From assembly GCF_032144095.1 (NCBI RefSeq), contig NZ_JAVSNJ010000003.1, forward strand, positions 124,001-188,000: DNA of 64,000 nucleotides, given 5' to 3'. Under the pieces are notes generated by a model. That model searched no databases. It was not told where the DNA came from and worked only from the letters and a program-made list of their open reading frames with translations. Below, one piece after another: positions 44,440 through 53,868 of the stretch. The DNA is from Sphaerochaeta sp032144095. GTDB lineage: Bacteria; Spirochaetota; Spirochaetia; Sphaerochaetales; Sphaerochaetaceae. How positions within the stretch are numbered: the stretch's first letter is position 1; each line of letters begins with the position of its first letter. Made by a program: the position numbers and the translations under genes.

Positions 44440-44461
44440 CGTTGCTCTAATCAGGAAAATC

Positions 44462-45247
44462 TTACTTGAAGCAGACAATAGCCTTCGGTTCCAGGACACG
44501 GAAGGTGAAGGACTCTGTTGCAAACAAGGTCAGCTCCTTGGTGTCATGGGATTCGTAGCCGAGTGCGAAGTCCTGCCCGATGGTCAGCTCAAGATGTTCG
44601 CTGTCATAGGGGACAAGGATTGCCCCGTCGATCGAGGTTGCGAGCACTACCTTGCTTCCCAGCATCTGCTCGACCCGCTCAATGAGTGGCATGCCATGGC
44701 CTTCCTTGTGGAGGGCGATCCAGGCATCGACTCCTACGACCAGGGAGTAGGGGCCGTTGATATGGTCCTTGCCCAGCGTCATGACAGCCTTGGTGAGTGA
44801 GGTGAGTATGTCGTTGTTATTGTCGCCAAAGGCAAGAGCCTTGTGTGCCGAGGACTCTTTCAGCCCCTTGATGGCACCTGCAGCATAACTGTTGTAGATG
44901 GCATTCTCCTCAAAGAGTGCCAGTTTCTCCACTGCTGCATCGAGGCTATCAAAATCAATGTCCTTGGCCCCTCGGGCAAGGTTGTCCACTTCCCAGCGGT
45001 TGAGGCTAAAGCGTACCCTGGCTTCAATAAGTGGCTTGACAGTGTAGACGCCTGCCTTTACATCGCCATCATCGCAGAGGGTGAGCCTCCCTTCATTGAC
45101 AGAGGTAAAATCGAGTCCTTTGGGACCTTGTACATTCACTACCTTGCGGGCAGTAAGACGGGAGAGCAGTACTTCCTTTGCCCTCTTTTCTATTTCGCTC
45201 CAGCCTTCAGCTGTAAGCGGTGCCAAATCACGTTTAAACATATCCAT
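44462..45247 (-). CDS. Encapsulin shell protein (type 1, Linocin M18-like)
   Basis: 261 residues, usual length for the HK97-fold shell protein of a bacterial nanocompartment. Recognisable family segments include the N-terminal FKRDLAPLTAEGWSEIEKRA, then GPKGLDFTSVNEGRL, a middle YNSYAAGAIKGL, and the C-terminal IGQDFALGYESHD followed by LFATESFTFRVLEP. The N-terminal helix lines the shell interior and binds cargo tags. The gene directly upstream encodes the ferritin-like cargo, so the product is an iron-storing compartment. 25 bp separate the two genes. Confidence 0.95.
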   Translation of the reverse strand: MDMFKRDLAPLTAEGWSEIEKRAKEVLLSRLTARKVVNVQGPKGLDFTSVNEGRLTLCDDGDVKAGVYTVKPLIEARVRFSLNRWEVDNLARGAKDIDFDSLDAAVEKLALFEENAIYNSYAAGAIKGLKESSAHKALAFGDNNNDILTSLTKAVMTLGKDHINGPYSLVVGVDAWIALHKEGHGMPLIERVEQMLGSKVVLATSIDGAILVPYDSEHLELTIGQDFALGYESHDTKELTLFATESFTFRVLEPKAIVCFK

Positions 45248-45272
45248 TAAGAAATCCTCCTATGTGTATGCC

Positions 45273-45623
45273 TTAGTTCTTCAAATTGCCGATGGTCATT
45301 GTTGATGCAGGGCCTTTTGGGGCAACTGCTGCTGTTGCTTTGTCTTCAACTTCCAGAAGGGAGCCTTCGGAAAAGAGGTAGGTTCTCATATCCTCGTCAA
45401 AGCCTTCCATATTCCTGCGGAGCCACTCAAAGGCCATCACAGCATGTTCAATCTCTTCATCGCGGTTATGGGCCATGACATCCTTGAGTTCCTGGTCTTG
45501 GGTGGTGCTGACGCGCTGGTTGTACCAGTCGATCGCCTCAAGTTCCTCCCGTAGGCTGGTTATAGCCCGTGAGATATCTCTTGTTTTCTCATCAAGTGCA
45601 TCATACGGTTCAGAATAAGCCAT
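45273..45623 (-). CDS. Encapsulated ferritin-like protein (EncFtn cargo)
   Basis: 116 residues from the ATG at 45623, with AGGAGG upstream. It closely matches the Rhodospirillum rubrum EncFtn layout as I remember it: REELEAIDWYNQR (Glu27, Trp33, Tyr34) and HNRDEEIEHAVMAFEW (Glu57, His60) supply the ferroxidase site built across a dimer interface. The C-terminus ends MTIGNLKN after an Ala/Pro-rich linker, matching the encapsulin cargo-loading tag. Oxidises ferrous iron for storage inside the shell, protecting against iron and peroxide stress. Confidence 0.94.
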   Translation of the reverse strand: MAYSEPYDALDEKTRDISRAITSLREELEAIDWYNQRVSTTQDQELKDVMAHNRDEEIEHAVMAFEWLRRNMEGFDEDMRTYLFSEGSLLEVEDKATAAVAPKGPASTMTIGNLKN

Positions 45624-45635
45624 TGTATCCTCCTG

Positions 45636-45663
45636 AAGAAAATCATTCTTGCCTCTAATAATA
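45636..45663 (-). promoter_or_regulatory. Encapsulin operon -10 and palindromic site
   Basis: On the - strand a TATTAT -10 (45663-45658) is followed by a 15-bp inverted repeat AAGAA-N5-TTCTT (45636-45650) at the expected transcription start, immediately before the ribosome-binding site. A repressor site (for example of a Fur-type regulator) is possible; the sequence is not a consensus Fur box. Confidence 0.4.
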
Positions 45664-46098
45664 CTCATGGAATAGAAATAAAGAAAGGGTGGATCCAAGC
45701 CAAGAATGAAGAATGGAATAGGGTCTTCACAATCGGAGGAGATTCCACGCATGGAAAGGGAAATTTGACAAGCTTGTCCAAAGCTCGTTTGAAGGGTGAA
45801 TGAACCCTATGTCTTGTCCTTTTCCCTCCCTGTCTGATTGAGATTTCTGTATTGATTGTGTATTTTCTTCATCTAAGGATAAGGAACATTTGTAAATTCC
45901 CATCAATGCAATTGTCTTGTTTGCAAATGCATATGAAATATTAGTATTTCATTTATCACTACTGATTGACCGGTTTACTTTGCTATTCGTAAGGTTTATA
46001 CTGTCCTAAATGATACTAAATCCTTACTGATTAGTTACACAAAATGTTTTATACTTATATCGTACTTGCTCCTGATCTTGCACTTTTGGAGGAGACCC
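45664..46098. other. AT-rich intergenic region between EncFtn and GntR genes
   Basis: About 430 bases without a convincing gene, markedly richer in A+T than its flanks. It should hold the divergent promoters. A perfect 20-bp inverted repeat, ATGAAATA-TTAG-TATTTCAT (45933-45952), stands in the middle, and a TTGACC lies at 45966-45971. Confidence 0.5.
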
Positions 46099-46806
46099 AT
46101 GGCTTTGAAATTTAAGACAGTGCTCACGCAACTGCAGATGAAAATCATTTCTGGCGAGTGGAGCGAAGGGTTTAAGATGCCGACTGAAATGGAACTGTGC
46201 GGACAGTTTGGTGTTTCCCGGGTGACCATACGCAGAGCCCTTGAGGAGCTTGTATCCAGTGGATATATAAACCGCACCAGGGGGCGTGGTTCCTTTGTCC
46301 TGTTCAACAGGACAGCCGTTAAGCTTGGCTATCCCCAGATGCCTTTCTCCTCAACAAACACTGCCTTTAAGGGGAAGTATAGGATACTGCTCAAGGAGAA
46401 GCTTTTTGCAAATCTGGCCGACAAGCAGTTGATCGACGTGGAGGACGCTGAGTCCGACAACCAGCTGTGGCATGTGAAGAGCCTGCATATGGTTGAGAAC
46501 AAGCCGACGGTCCTAAGCGACTACTACATTGCGGGAAGGTTCGGGGAACCCTTGATGACGATGGAAGATGAGAGCGATACTTCGATCTTTGAAATCATCA
46601 GCAACTATTATGGGCAGACCTGTCATTTTGTGAAGGGTAAGGTAGCGGCCATCTCTCCCAACGATGAGATATGCAAGCAATTGCAGCTGGACCCACACTC
46701 TGCAAACCTCTGGTGCAGGGGGATGTGTATCCTCGATGACGGGACTGTGGTAGGACGCTGCACAAAGATTTTCGATGGGCTCGTCTATGAATTCTCCATC
46801 GAATGA
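46099..46806 (+). CDS. GntR/HutC-family transcriptional regulator
   Basis: 235 residues from the ATG at 46099 (GGAGGAG upstream). N-terminal winged helix: KIISGEWSEGFKMPTEMELC, then FGVSRVTIRRALEEL and GYINRTRGRGSFV. The C-terminal UTRA domain (about 90-230) binds a small ligand, commonly a sugar phosphate or amino acid derivative. Target genes are not obvious; it may control itself, the acyl-CoA synthetase gene downstream or the encapsulin operon upstream. Confidence 0.9.
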   Translation: MALKFKTVLTQLQMKIISGEWSEGFKMPTEMELCGQFGVSRVTIRRALEELVSSGYINRTRGRGSFVLFNRTAVKLGYPQMPFSSTNTAFKGKYRILLKEKLFANLADKQLIDVEDAESDNQLWHVKSLHMVENKPTVLSDYYIAGRFGEPLMTMEDESDTSIFEIISNYYGQTCHFVKGKVAAISPNDEICKQLQLDPHSANLWCRGMCILDDGTVVGRCTKIFDGLVYEFSIE

Positions 46807-46959
46807 ATAGGTGCATCCTCTTCCTTTACCTGTAAGACATTATTTCACTAGGATTTGCTCTTTGCCTCCAAATTGCTTGCTGGTGGACAAGCTTTCTCAT
46901 TTTGTGTCTCAAACATGGGTTGAATGTGCTGGTTTATAGGGTTTGAACCTCTTTTTTGA

Positions 46960-46988
46960 TTGTGTTTTGCTGACATTTCAGTTATAAA
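46960..46988 (+). promoter_or_regulatory. Candidate promoter of the acyl-CoA synthetase gene
   Basis: TTGTGT (46960-46965), 17-bp spacer, TATAAA (46983-46988). Its -10 covers the in-frame ATG at 46988, which argues for the later start at 47042. Confidence 0.4.
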
Positions 46989-47041
46989 TGTTAAATACAG
47001 ATACAAGAGAAACCAAACCTTCGCATTCGGAGTCTATAGCC

Positions 47042-48961
47042 ATGCAGAGAACAATCATTGCAATGTTGCACAGTGCAGCAGAAAAATACGGGAACCGAGC
47101 ATACACCAACACAAGGACAGAAGAGGGATGGACGCCTTGCTCCTATATCCAGGCCGACGGCCTTTCCGACTCTGTGGCAGCTTATCTTCTGGCTGCAGGG
47201 TTCAAGCCTGAACAGACTGTTGGGATCCTTAGTGAGGGGAAAGGCTCGTGGGTAACCTGCGAGTTGGGTGTCATCAAGGCCAGGGGCATCAGTGTGCCAC
47301 TCTCCATCAAGCTTACCCCGGAGGAGATTGCCTTCAGGGTAAACCATAGCGAGGCGTATGCCCTTGCTGTAAGCAGCAACACCCTTGCCAATACGGTGAA
47401 GGCCCTCCCTTTCTTCGACCATAAAGTGCTGTTCATCTATCTCGATGAAATGGACGAAAGGCTGAAGACGCAGGCTGCAGAGGCTAACTGGAAGGAAGGG
47501 GAGGACTACATCACCTGGAGCGGGATGCTCCAGGGGGGTGAGAAGGCCTTGAAGAAGGACCCAGAGCTCGTCAAGAATACGGAAAAGCAGGTTGATGAGA
47601 ATGACACCATCAACATCTGCTACACCAGCGGAACAACCGGCAACCCCAAAGGTATCATGCTGACACATCTGAACTACTGGACCAACACCCACGATGCAGT
47701 GGAGCTGTTCAAGCTGCCTGATGGAGTGTTCGAGACCTTGATAGTCCTGCCTGTGGACCACTCGTTCGCCCACACAGTTGGTATCTACACCTCGTTGATC
47801 AGGGGCATTACCCTACACTTTGTAGACTCTCGGGGGGCCAACGTCTCCATCATCCGTAACTTCCCCAAGAATCTGGTGGAACTGAAGCCGCACTTCATCA
47901 TGACCGTCCCCTCAATCACGGGCAACTTCATGAAGAAGATGACCCAGGGCATTCACCAGAAGGGTGCTTTTATCGAAGGTATTTTCAATCGTGGTCTCAA
48001 CGCCGGAATCCTCCGCAATGGGGATGGCTTTCATAGGCCCGGCAAGTGGGTGCAGATCAAGACCTGGCTGCCGTATACCCTTGCAAACAAGCTGGTGTTT
48101 CCAAAGCTCAGGGAGATATTCGGGGACAGGATGAACTACTGTGTAGGTGGTGGTGCCCTCCTGGAAGCAAAGCAGCAGAAGTTCTTTGCAGCCATCGGAA
48201 TTCCTGTATTCCAGGGCTATGGTCTTACCGAGGCGGCTCCCATCATCAGCAGCAACTCCCCCTTGCGGTATAAGTTCGGTACCAGCGGTATGGTCGCAGG
48301 TTCTGAGAAGTGCAGGATCATGGTGGACGATACTACCGAGGCCAAGGTTGGCCAGAAGGGTGAGATCGTCATCAAGGGCGACAATGTGATGAAGGGGTAC
48401 TTCAAGAACCCCCAGGCATCGGCTGAAGCCCTCCGTGATGGCTGGTTGTGGACTGGCGACCTCGGTTACTTTGATGAGGATGGTTTCCTGGTAGTTACCG
48501 GTAGGGCGAAGGCCCTGCTTATCGCAAAGGATGGCGAGAAGTACAGCCCCGAGGAAGTGGAAGAGGTCATGGTCAACAACCTTCCGATCCTGAACCAGCT
48601 CATGGTGTACAACGACCATCAGGTGATAACTACCGCATTGGTAACCTTGCAGGAAGACGTTGCCTCAAAGATAATCGAGGAGAAAGGGTGCAAGGATGCT
48701 GAATCAGCACTCAAGGCCCTCGAAGAGAATCTTAGGTCATATGAAAAATTCGCGACGGCTATTCCCAATGTATGGCTTCCTGCCCGTTTTGCGATTATAG
48801 AGAAGGCTTTCAGCGAAGCTGATGGGCTTGTCAACTCCACCATGAAGCTTGTTCGCTACAAGACCGTTGAATACTATAAGGAACGGATTGAGGTGATGTA
48901 TGCTGGGGAAGCAGAGAATCGTGAAGCGAATTTGAAAGCTGTAAAGGAATTGTTTTTTTAG
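47042..48961 (+). CDS. Long-chain fatty acid-CoA ligase / AMP-binding protein
   Basis: 639 residues from the ATG at 47042 (GGAG about 10 nt upstream). The adenylate-forming signature is CYTSGTTGNPKGI (Tyr194-Gly200 and on), followed by GYGLTEAAPIIS, GWLWTGDLGYFDEDGFLVV and GRAKALLIAKDGEKYSPEEV. The size and the last motifs fit long-chain acyl-CoA synthetases of the FadD15/FAA type. It activates fatty acids to acyl-CoA, perhaps for phospholipid recycling, since no beta-oxidation genes are nearby. A terminator follows. Confidence 0.9.
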   Translation: MQRTIIAMLHSAAEKYGNRAYTNTRTEEGWTPCSYIQADGLSDSVAAYLLAAGFKPEQTVGILSEGKGSWVTCELGVIKARGISVPLSIKLTPEEIAFRVNHSEAYALAVSSNTLANTVKALPFFDHKVLFIYLDEMDERLKTQAAEANWKEGEDYITWSGMLQGGEKALKKDPELVKNTEKQVDENDTINICYTSGTTGNPKGIMLTHLNYWTNTHDAVELFKLPDGVFETLIVLPVDHSFAHTVGIYTSLIRGITLHFVDSRGANVSIIRNFPKNLVELKPHFIMTVPSITGNFMKKMTQGIHQKGAFIEGIFNRGLNAGILRNGDGFHRPGKWVQIKTWLPYTLANKLVFPKLREIFGDRMNYCVGGGALLEAKQQKFFAAIGIPVFQGYGLTEAAPIISSNSPLRYKFGTSGMVAGSEKCRIMVDDTTEAKVGQKGEIVIKGDNVMKGYFKNPQASAEALRDGWLWTGDLGYFDEDGFLVVTGRAKALLIAKDGEKYSPEEVEEVMVNNLPILNQLMVYNDHQVITTALVTLQEDVASKIIEEKGCKDAESALKALEENLRSYEKFATAIPNVWLPARFAIIEKAFSEADGLVNSTMKLVRYKTVEYYKERIEVMYAGEAENREANLKAVKELFF

Positions 48962-48987
48962 ACTCCGAAACAAAACACAGAGGTGGA

Positions 48988-49020
48988 AACAGGCGGAATC
49001 ATAGGATTTCGCCTGTTTTT
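48988..49020 (+). terminator. Terminator of the acyl-CoA synthetase gene
   Basis: AACAGGCG / CGCCTGTT stem, extended by AA/TT inside, with a run of five T. Confidence 0.85.
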
Positions 49021-49210
49021 CGTATGCAGCATCATAGACAATCAGGGTGAAATGTGTAACGATTTCTGTAGCAGTTAGTTTTAATTAATGTAAGGTAGTT
49101 GTGACATAGGTAAGAATTAGTTGCTTGTATAGTCAAAATGAGTTGTTTCTGGATCTAAAATGATACATGGGAACGAACAAACGTACTCCCCTGTTAGTAG
49201 GAGGGCAATT

Positions 49211-50692
49211 ATGAAGAAACTTTTGGTTATAGTGTTGTTGGTGCCCACTCTTGCATTGACAATGATTTCATGTGATGCAGATATGCGTACTAACCTAGCC
49301 AACCTGATGGGTGGCTTCAACAGCAACGTATTGATAGACGGTGGCCTGGTAAAGGTCAATAATGCCAATGCAGAGGCGGCTGCGACTGCGATACAAGGCA
49401 TAGGTACTGGTACCGGAGCTGAGACTATTGTAGACGGTGGAGGCGGGACTGGGACAACCTCTAGCATGGGTTTGTCTGTTAGTGTAGACGCGGGCACCAA
49501 GCTCTTGGCTCCTCAAACCCCTGATAAACAAAAAACATTGAAAACCGACCTAGCCGCTGCTCTCAATTCTCCCGATCAGAAGAAAAACTTGCTGGCGGAC
49601 CTGAGCAAACCTGTAAACAATGACAACGGGCAGATAGATGCTGCTAAAGGAACAGTTACAGTTTTTAATTTAACTTTAACTGCATTAGCGGCAGGCCTTC
49701 CTGCTGATTCTGATCTTGCAAAAACCTTTGAAAAATTACAGCTTCCTGTAATAAAGGATGGAGATACAGTCACGCAAGGGGATCTCCTTACGTTGCAGCT
49801 GATGACTGACCTCATAAGCAATACCATCAATAAGCTAAATGAACTGTCAGAGGGTGATCTTGATTCCGTTGACGGAGTTTTGCTTTCGGCCCATCAAGAT
49901 GATGTGCTTGCCATCGTAGGTGATGCACTCTTTGCCGCAAAGGTAGCTGAGCAGATTTCTGGATCATCTTCCTTGAACGTGTTTGGGGATATAGACTTTG
50001 GGTCCATTCTAGGCAAGAGCGTTAAGAATAGAGATATCCCACTTACCGATGCAGCAGACTTCATTGATGTGATTAATCCCATCGCTCAAAAAATAGTCTC
50101 TTTGTTAGGAGTAACTGAAAGTGGTGGAACCTATTCCTATTCTGATGCAAAGTATTCCAGCTTCCTGCTGAATCAGATGGTATATCGCACAGCTATAGAG
50201 CAAGCGCTTTCAATGATAAGAATGGGTAGTTTGATTGATTATGATGGGCTTCCATCGTTAGGTTCTTCTACAATCATAAAGTATATCTTGTCAGTTGCCA
50301 TAACCGAGCATGAAGGTTTCAGGGCCTACTGGACTGATACATATGGCGATGGAGATACCCCTACTGCTAATGAGCTTATTGAAGCATACCTGAATGCTAA
50401 CAAACCATTGGCTTCAGGAACCCTAAAGGTGTCTGATAAGATTGTTGTGCCTGAAATTGTTGGTTTTGACTATCAGGATTGGCCAGAATACATGAAAACC
50501 AAGAAAATTGGAGGGGTTGCTGCTGATGATGGTAAGGCCTATCATAAGGCGATACTTGAAAACATACAAACCATTAATGATGCTGGCGGAATTGATTTGC
50601 TTGCAGATATGCTGAATGATTTCCTTGCTGGCACTGGTGATTTCGTTGGTGAAGGATTTGATAAGGTTTATTCTGATCTACTCACAGAATAA
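49211..50692 (+). CDS. Predicted lipoprotein of unknown function
   Basis: 493 residues from the ATG at 49211 (TAGGAGGGC upstream). Signal peptide followed by lipobox TMIS-Cys21, so it should be lipid-anchored. The mature N-terminus has a Gly/Thr-rich low-complexity stretch (about 75-105); the rest is helical, with LNSPDQKKNLLADLSKPVNN and repeated Asp/Asn-rich loops. Base composition is visibly more A+T-rich than the neighbouring housekeeping genes. No family recognised. The next gene, a barrel protein, starts 14 nt after its stop, so they likely form a pair. Confidence 0.75.
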   Translation: MKKLLVIVLLVPTLALTMISCDADMRTNLANLMGGFNSNVLIDGGLVKVNNANAEAAATAIQGIGTGTGAETIVDGGGGTGTTSSMGLSVSVDAGTKLLAPQTPDKQKTLKTDLAAALNSPDQKKNLLADLSKPVNNDNGQIDAAKGTVTVFNLTLTALAAGLPADSDLAKTFEKLQLPVIKDGDTVTQGDLLTLQLMTDLISNTINKLNELSEGDLDSVDGVLLSAHQDDVLAIVGDALFAAKVAEQISGSSSLNVFGDIDFGSILGKSVKNRDIPLTDAADFIDVINPIAQKIVSLLGVTESGGTYSYSDAKYSSFLLNQMVYRTAIEQALSMIRMGSLIDYDGLPSLGSSTIIKYILSVAITEHEGFRAYWTDTYGDGDTPTANELIEAYLNANKPLASGTLKVSDKIVVPEIVGFDYQDWPEYMKTKKIGGVAADDGKAYHKAILENIQTINDAGGIDLLADMLNDFLAGTGDFVGEGFDKVYSDLLTE

Positions 50693-50705
50693 GGAGGAGC
50701 AAACT

Positions 50706-51953
50706 ATGAAAAATTTTAAACTAGTATTGATAACTTTAACTTTGGTTCTACTGGTTGCAGCTCCTCTGGTTGCTGCAGACTATAGCCCTGGAAACGTTGC
50801 CTACAAGCAGACAGGTGCTCCCTTCATGGGGATCAACACCCGGGTGCTGGGCATGGGTGGTGCAGGCTTGGGTGTTAAGGGATACTATGACAGCTTCCTG
50901 CTGAACCCTGCTAACTTGGCAGGCAGTAACTTCAAGCTCTCAATCCCTGCAATTACCCTGACTGCATATAACCCACAGTCAATCCTGGAAAGTGGTTCAA
51001 TAGATAAGTTTGTTGATGGGGACACTGTCGGTGGAGCCCAAAGGCTTTTCAATACCATTACCCAAGGCCAGGGCGATCTCTTGACCACAGATGCTTCAGT
51101 TGTCCTCTCTGTTGGAGGGTTTGGAATAGCTATTGAGACTCAAGAGAGGATCATGACCTATCTTGAGGATTCTGATTCAACTAACACTAATCTCATTGCT
51201 CAGATTACAGCTGCAGCAACTGTGGGGTTTGGATTCAACATTGCACTTGTTCCTGATAAGATCTCCATCGATCTCGGTGTCACTGGAAAGGGAGTCTACA
51301 AGACCTACCTCAAGGGACAAACGGTTTCTAGTATTATCAACCTCCTCATGGATGAAAGTTCTGACCCTGCTGATAAGTTCCTCAACGGAGTTCCCCTTGC
51401 TGCTGGGTATGCGATTCCTGTTACAGCCGGTGCCAACGTCAACTTCCCGTTTGGACTCAGTCTTTCGGCAGTTGGAAGAAACTTCAACGGCAACTACTCG
51501 ATGGAAGTATTCCCCTCAGCGAATACCTGGGCTGAAAAGGTGTTGGGTTCCTCTTTCACAGACAATAACCCTACAGGAAATGAGTCAGGAACCTTCGAAT
51601 ATGATGATGGCTGGAAACTCGATGCTGGCTTGACCTGGGCTCCCAAGATTGGGTCCCTCATCAAACCGATCATCGCTGTCGATGTCATTGATGTGATGTC
51701 CCTCGCCGGTTTGGAAGATGATGCCCTGACAAGAGGCTTCTACAGCCAGACAAGGCTTGGTGCTTCGGTCAGATTGCTCTCCTTCCTTGATGTCCGCTAC
51801 GGACTCAACCAGGGATATCAGTCCATCGGTGTTGGACTGGACCTGCTGGTATTCCATCTTGATGCTGCTTACTATCAGCTGGAGTATGGTGACAATCTCG
51901 GGGATAAGCCGATAGATGCACTTTCCCTCCGGTTCTCGCTACTCTCTCGATAG
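50706..51953 (+). CDS. Outer-membrane beta-barrel protein (FadL/TraF_2-like)
   Basis: 415 residues from the ATG at 50706, with an excellent AAGGAGGAG upstream. Signal peptide ends APLVAA. Early motif RVLGMGGAGLGVKGYYDSFL, then LNPANLAG, is the MGG...NPA pattern seen in FadL-, PorV- and TraF_2-type barrels; the rest is alternating hydrophobic strands ending LSLRFSLLSR. Probably an outer-membrane protein working with the lipoprotein encoded upstream. Ligand unknown. Confidence 0.8.
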   Translation: MKNFKLVLITLTLVLLVAAPLVAADYSPGNVAYKQTGAPFMGINTRVLGMGGAGLGVKGYYDSFLLNPANLAGSNFKLSIPAITLTAYNPQSILESGSIDKFVDGDTVGGAQRLFNTITQGQGDLLTTDASVVLSVGGFGIAIETQERIMTYLEDSDSTNTNLIAQITAAATVGFGFNIALVPDKISIDLGVTGKGVYKTYLKGQTVSSIINLLMDESSDPADKFLNGVPLAAGYAIPVTAGANVNFPFGLSLSAVGRNFNGNYSMEVFPSANTWAEKVLGSSFTDNNPTGNESGTFEYDDGWKLDAGLTWAPKIGSLIKPIIAVDVIDVMSLAGLEDDALTRGFYSQTRLGASVRLLSFLDVRYGLNQGYQSIGVGLDLLVFHLDAAYYQLEYGDNLGDKPIDALSLRFSLLSR

Positions 51954-51973
51954 TATCGTTGCTTCCCGTACCG

Positions 51974-52006
51974 ATTGCCCTCCCTAGAAAGGGGGGCAAT
52001 TTTTTG
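51974..52006 (+). terminator. Terminator of the lipoprotein/barrel operon
   Basis: ATTGCCC / GGGCAAT stem with further C-G pairs, followed by six T. Confidence 0.9.
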
Positions 52007-52104
52007 GGTTTGGGGGTATTTAGGGTATTTGTGTTATCCTAATAACAAACTGTAAACATTTCTACAAAAGCGATGAATTATACTATACTTTGTAACTATA
52101 CGCA

Positions 52105-52113
52105 TGCTATAGT
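52105..52113 (+). promoter_or_regulatory. Extended -10 promoter of the NhaC-type gene
   Basis: TG-c-TATAGT, 32 bp upstream of the ATG at 52145; the -35 region is weak. Confidence 0.45.
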
Positions 52114-52144
52114 CTTGCCATACTACACTTGAGAGAGGTCATTT

Positions 52145-53764
52145 ATGGCAAGCTTTGGAATTTGGGGTCTTATTCCACCCGTACTCACCATTACCCTGGC
52201 ATTCATCACTAAGGACGTAATGGTATCGTTGTTCCTGGGTATCTTTTCAGGAGCACTGATTGTTGCAGGAGGGAACCCCCTTGTAGCAATACTCAACCTT
52301 ACCGACATGCTCGCAGATTCACTCAATGACGGATGGAACATCCGCATCTTCCTCTTCTGTGCACTCCTTGGCGGAATGGTTGGCATGCTCAGCAAGACCG
52401 GTTCGGCAAGAGCCTTCGGTCGTTGGGCAGCTGACAAGCTGCACACCCCCAAGACCAGCCTGCTCATGGCCTGGTTCTGTGGACTGCTCATCTTCATCGA
52501 CGACTATTTCAACAGCCTTGCTGTAGGAACGGTCATGAGACCGATCACCGACAAGAATGGAGTGCCCCGTGCACAGCTGGCATACATCCTGGACTCAACA
52601 GCAGCCCCCGTCTGTATCCTGGTACCCATCTCCAGTTGGGTCATCACCGTCATGTCCATCGTCAAGGGATCTGAAGGATTCTCCTCCCTCGGGATTAGCG
52701 AATTCTCCTTCTTCATGCGTTCGGTTCCCTACAACCTCTATGCAATCCTGACCCTTATCATGGTCCTCGTCCTGATCCTTTCTGGTAGAAACTTTGGGCC
52801 AATGGCCAGAAGTATCGCTTACGCCAAAGAGACTGGAAAGCTGTACAACGAAGAGTATGGCCAGGCACCTGGCGAGATCCATCTCGACGAGTCAGTCAAC
52901 GCTGACAAGGCAAATCCTCTGGATATGCTGTTTCCGATCCTCGTGCTCATTGCCTCTGCAGTCATCCTGTTCCCTGTGACCACCTACCTTGGTGCTATCG
53001 ACGGGGAGAGTATTCCTACCCTGGGTGCTGCTATGGCTTCCATGAGTCTTGGTGAGGCCTTCAACAACACCGATGCCTCCATGGCCCTCTTCTATGCAGT
53101 TATCTTTACCCTGGTCATCTCCTATGTCTACTACACTGCACGCAAGCTTTTCACCATCAAGGCAGCAAGTGAAGCCATTGGTGATGGCATCAAGAGCATG
53201 GTTCCTGCCCTCATCATCCTGACCATGGCCTGGACCATCGGCTCTGTCATCAAGAGCAGCCCGGAAGATGGCGGTCTTGGATTGGCAGCCTACCTCAGTG
53301 AAGTGGTTGTTGGTGGTGGGTTCCCCATCGTATTCATCCCTGTCATTGCCTTTAGCCTCTCCGCCCTCATCTCCTTCTCCACAGGTACCTCCTGGGGCAC
53401 GTTCGCCATCATGATCCCTATCGTGATGCCGATCGCCGTAGGTCTTGCCCAGGCCAAGGGTCTTGAAGGCTCAGCCCTGCTCAACGCAGCGATGATCAGC
53501 GTCAGTGCTGTCCTTGGTGGTTCCGTCTTCGGTGACCATGCCTCACCGATCAGTGACACAACCATTCTCTCCTCCACCGGTGCAGGGTGTCCTCACCTTG
53601 AGCACGTTGCAACACAGATGCCCTATGCGATTACCGCTGCAGTCTGTGCTTTGATCGGCTTTATTTTTGGAGGAATCTTCCTGAACGTCTTGGTTGCCTG
53701 GATCGCCACCCTTGCAGCATTTGCTGCAGCCATGGTCATCCTTCCTCGCGTATACGCAAAGTAA
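52145..53764 (+). CDS. NhaC-family Na+/H+ antiporter-like permease
   Basis: 539 residues, 11-13 membrane segments. The fold and motifs FIDDYFNSLAVGTVMRPITD, FSTGTSWGTFAIMIPIVMP and GGSVFGDHASPISDTTILSS are those of the NhaC ion transporter family, which includes sodium/proton and some amino-acid or malate/lactate antiporters. Standing alone with its own promoter and terminator, the exact exchange is undetermined. GAGAGAGG precedes the ATG. Confidence 0.9.
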   Translation: MASFGIWGLIPPVLTITLAFITKDVMVSLFLGIFSGALIVAGGNPLVAILNLTDMLADSLNDGWNIRIFLFCALLGGMVGMLSKTGSARAFGRWAADKLHTPKTSLLMAWFCGLLIFIDDYFNSLAVGTVMRPITDKNGVPRAQLAYILDSTAAPVCILVPISSWVITVMSIVKGSEGFSSLGISEFSFFMRSVPYNLYAILTLIMVLVLILSGRNFGPMARSIAYAKETGKLYNEEYGQAPGEIHLDESVNADKANPLDMLFPILVLIASAVILFPVTTYLGAIDGESIPTLGAAMASMSLGEAFNNTDASMALFYAVIFTLVISYVYYTARKLFTIKAASEAIGDGIKSMVPALIILTMAWTIGSVIKSSPEDGGLGLAAYLSEVVVGGGFPIVFIPVIAFSLSALISFSTGTSWGTFAIMIPIVMPIAVGLAQAKGLEGSALLNAAMISVSAVLGGSVFGDHASPISDTTILSSTGAGCPHLEHVATQMPYAITAAVCALIGFIFGGIFLNVLVAWIATLAAFAAAMVILPRVYAK

Positions 53765-53789
53765 ATCCTGCTCTGTTTGAGCGCTCTAT

Positions 53790-53820
53790 TGGCCCTCCTT
53801 CCCTGGAGGGCCATGTTTTC
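53790..53820 (+). terminator. Terminator of the NhaC-type gene
   Basis: Perfect TGGCCCTCC / GGAGGGCCA stem with a 6-nt loop, followed by TGTTTTC. Confidence 0.85.
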
Positions 53821-53868
53821 GTTTGCTATACAATGCGAAGAATCGTATACTCTCCATTGGAGGCACGT

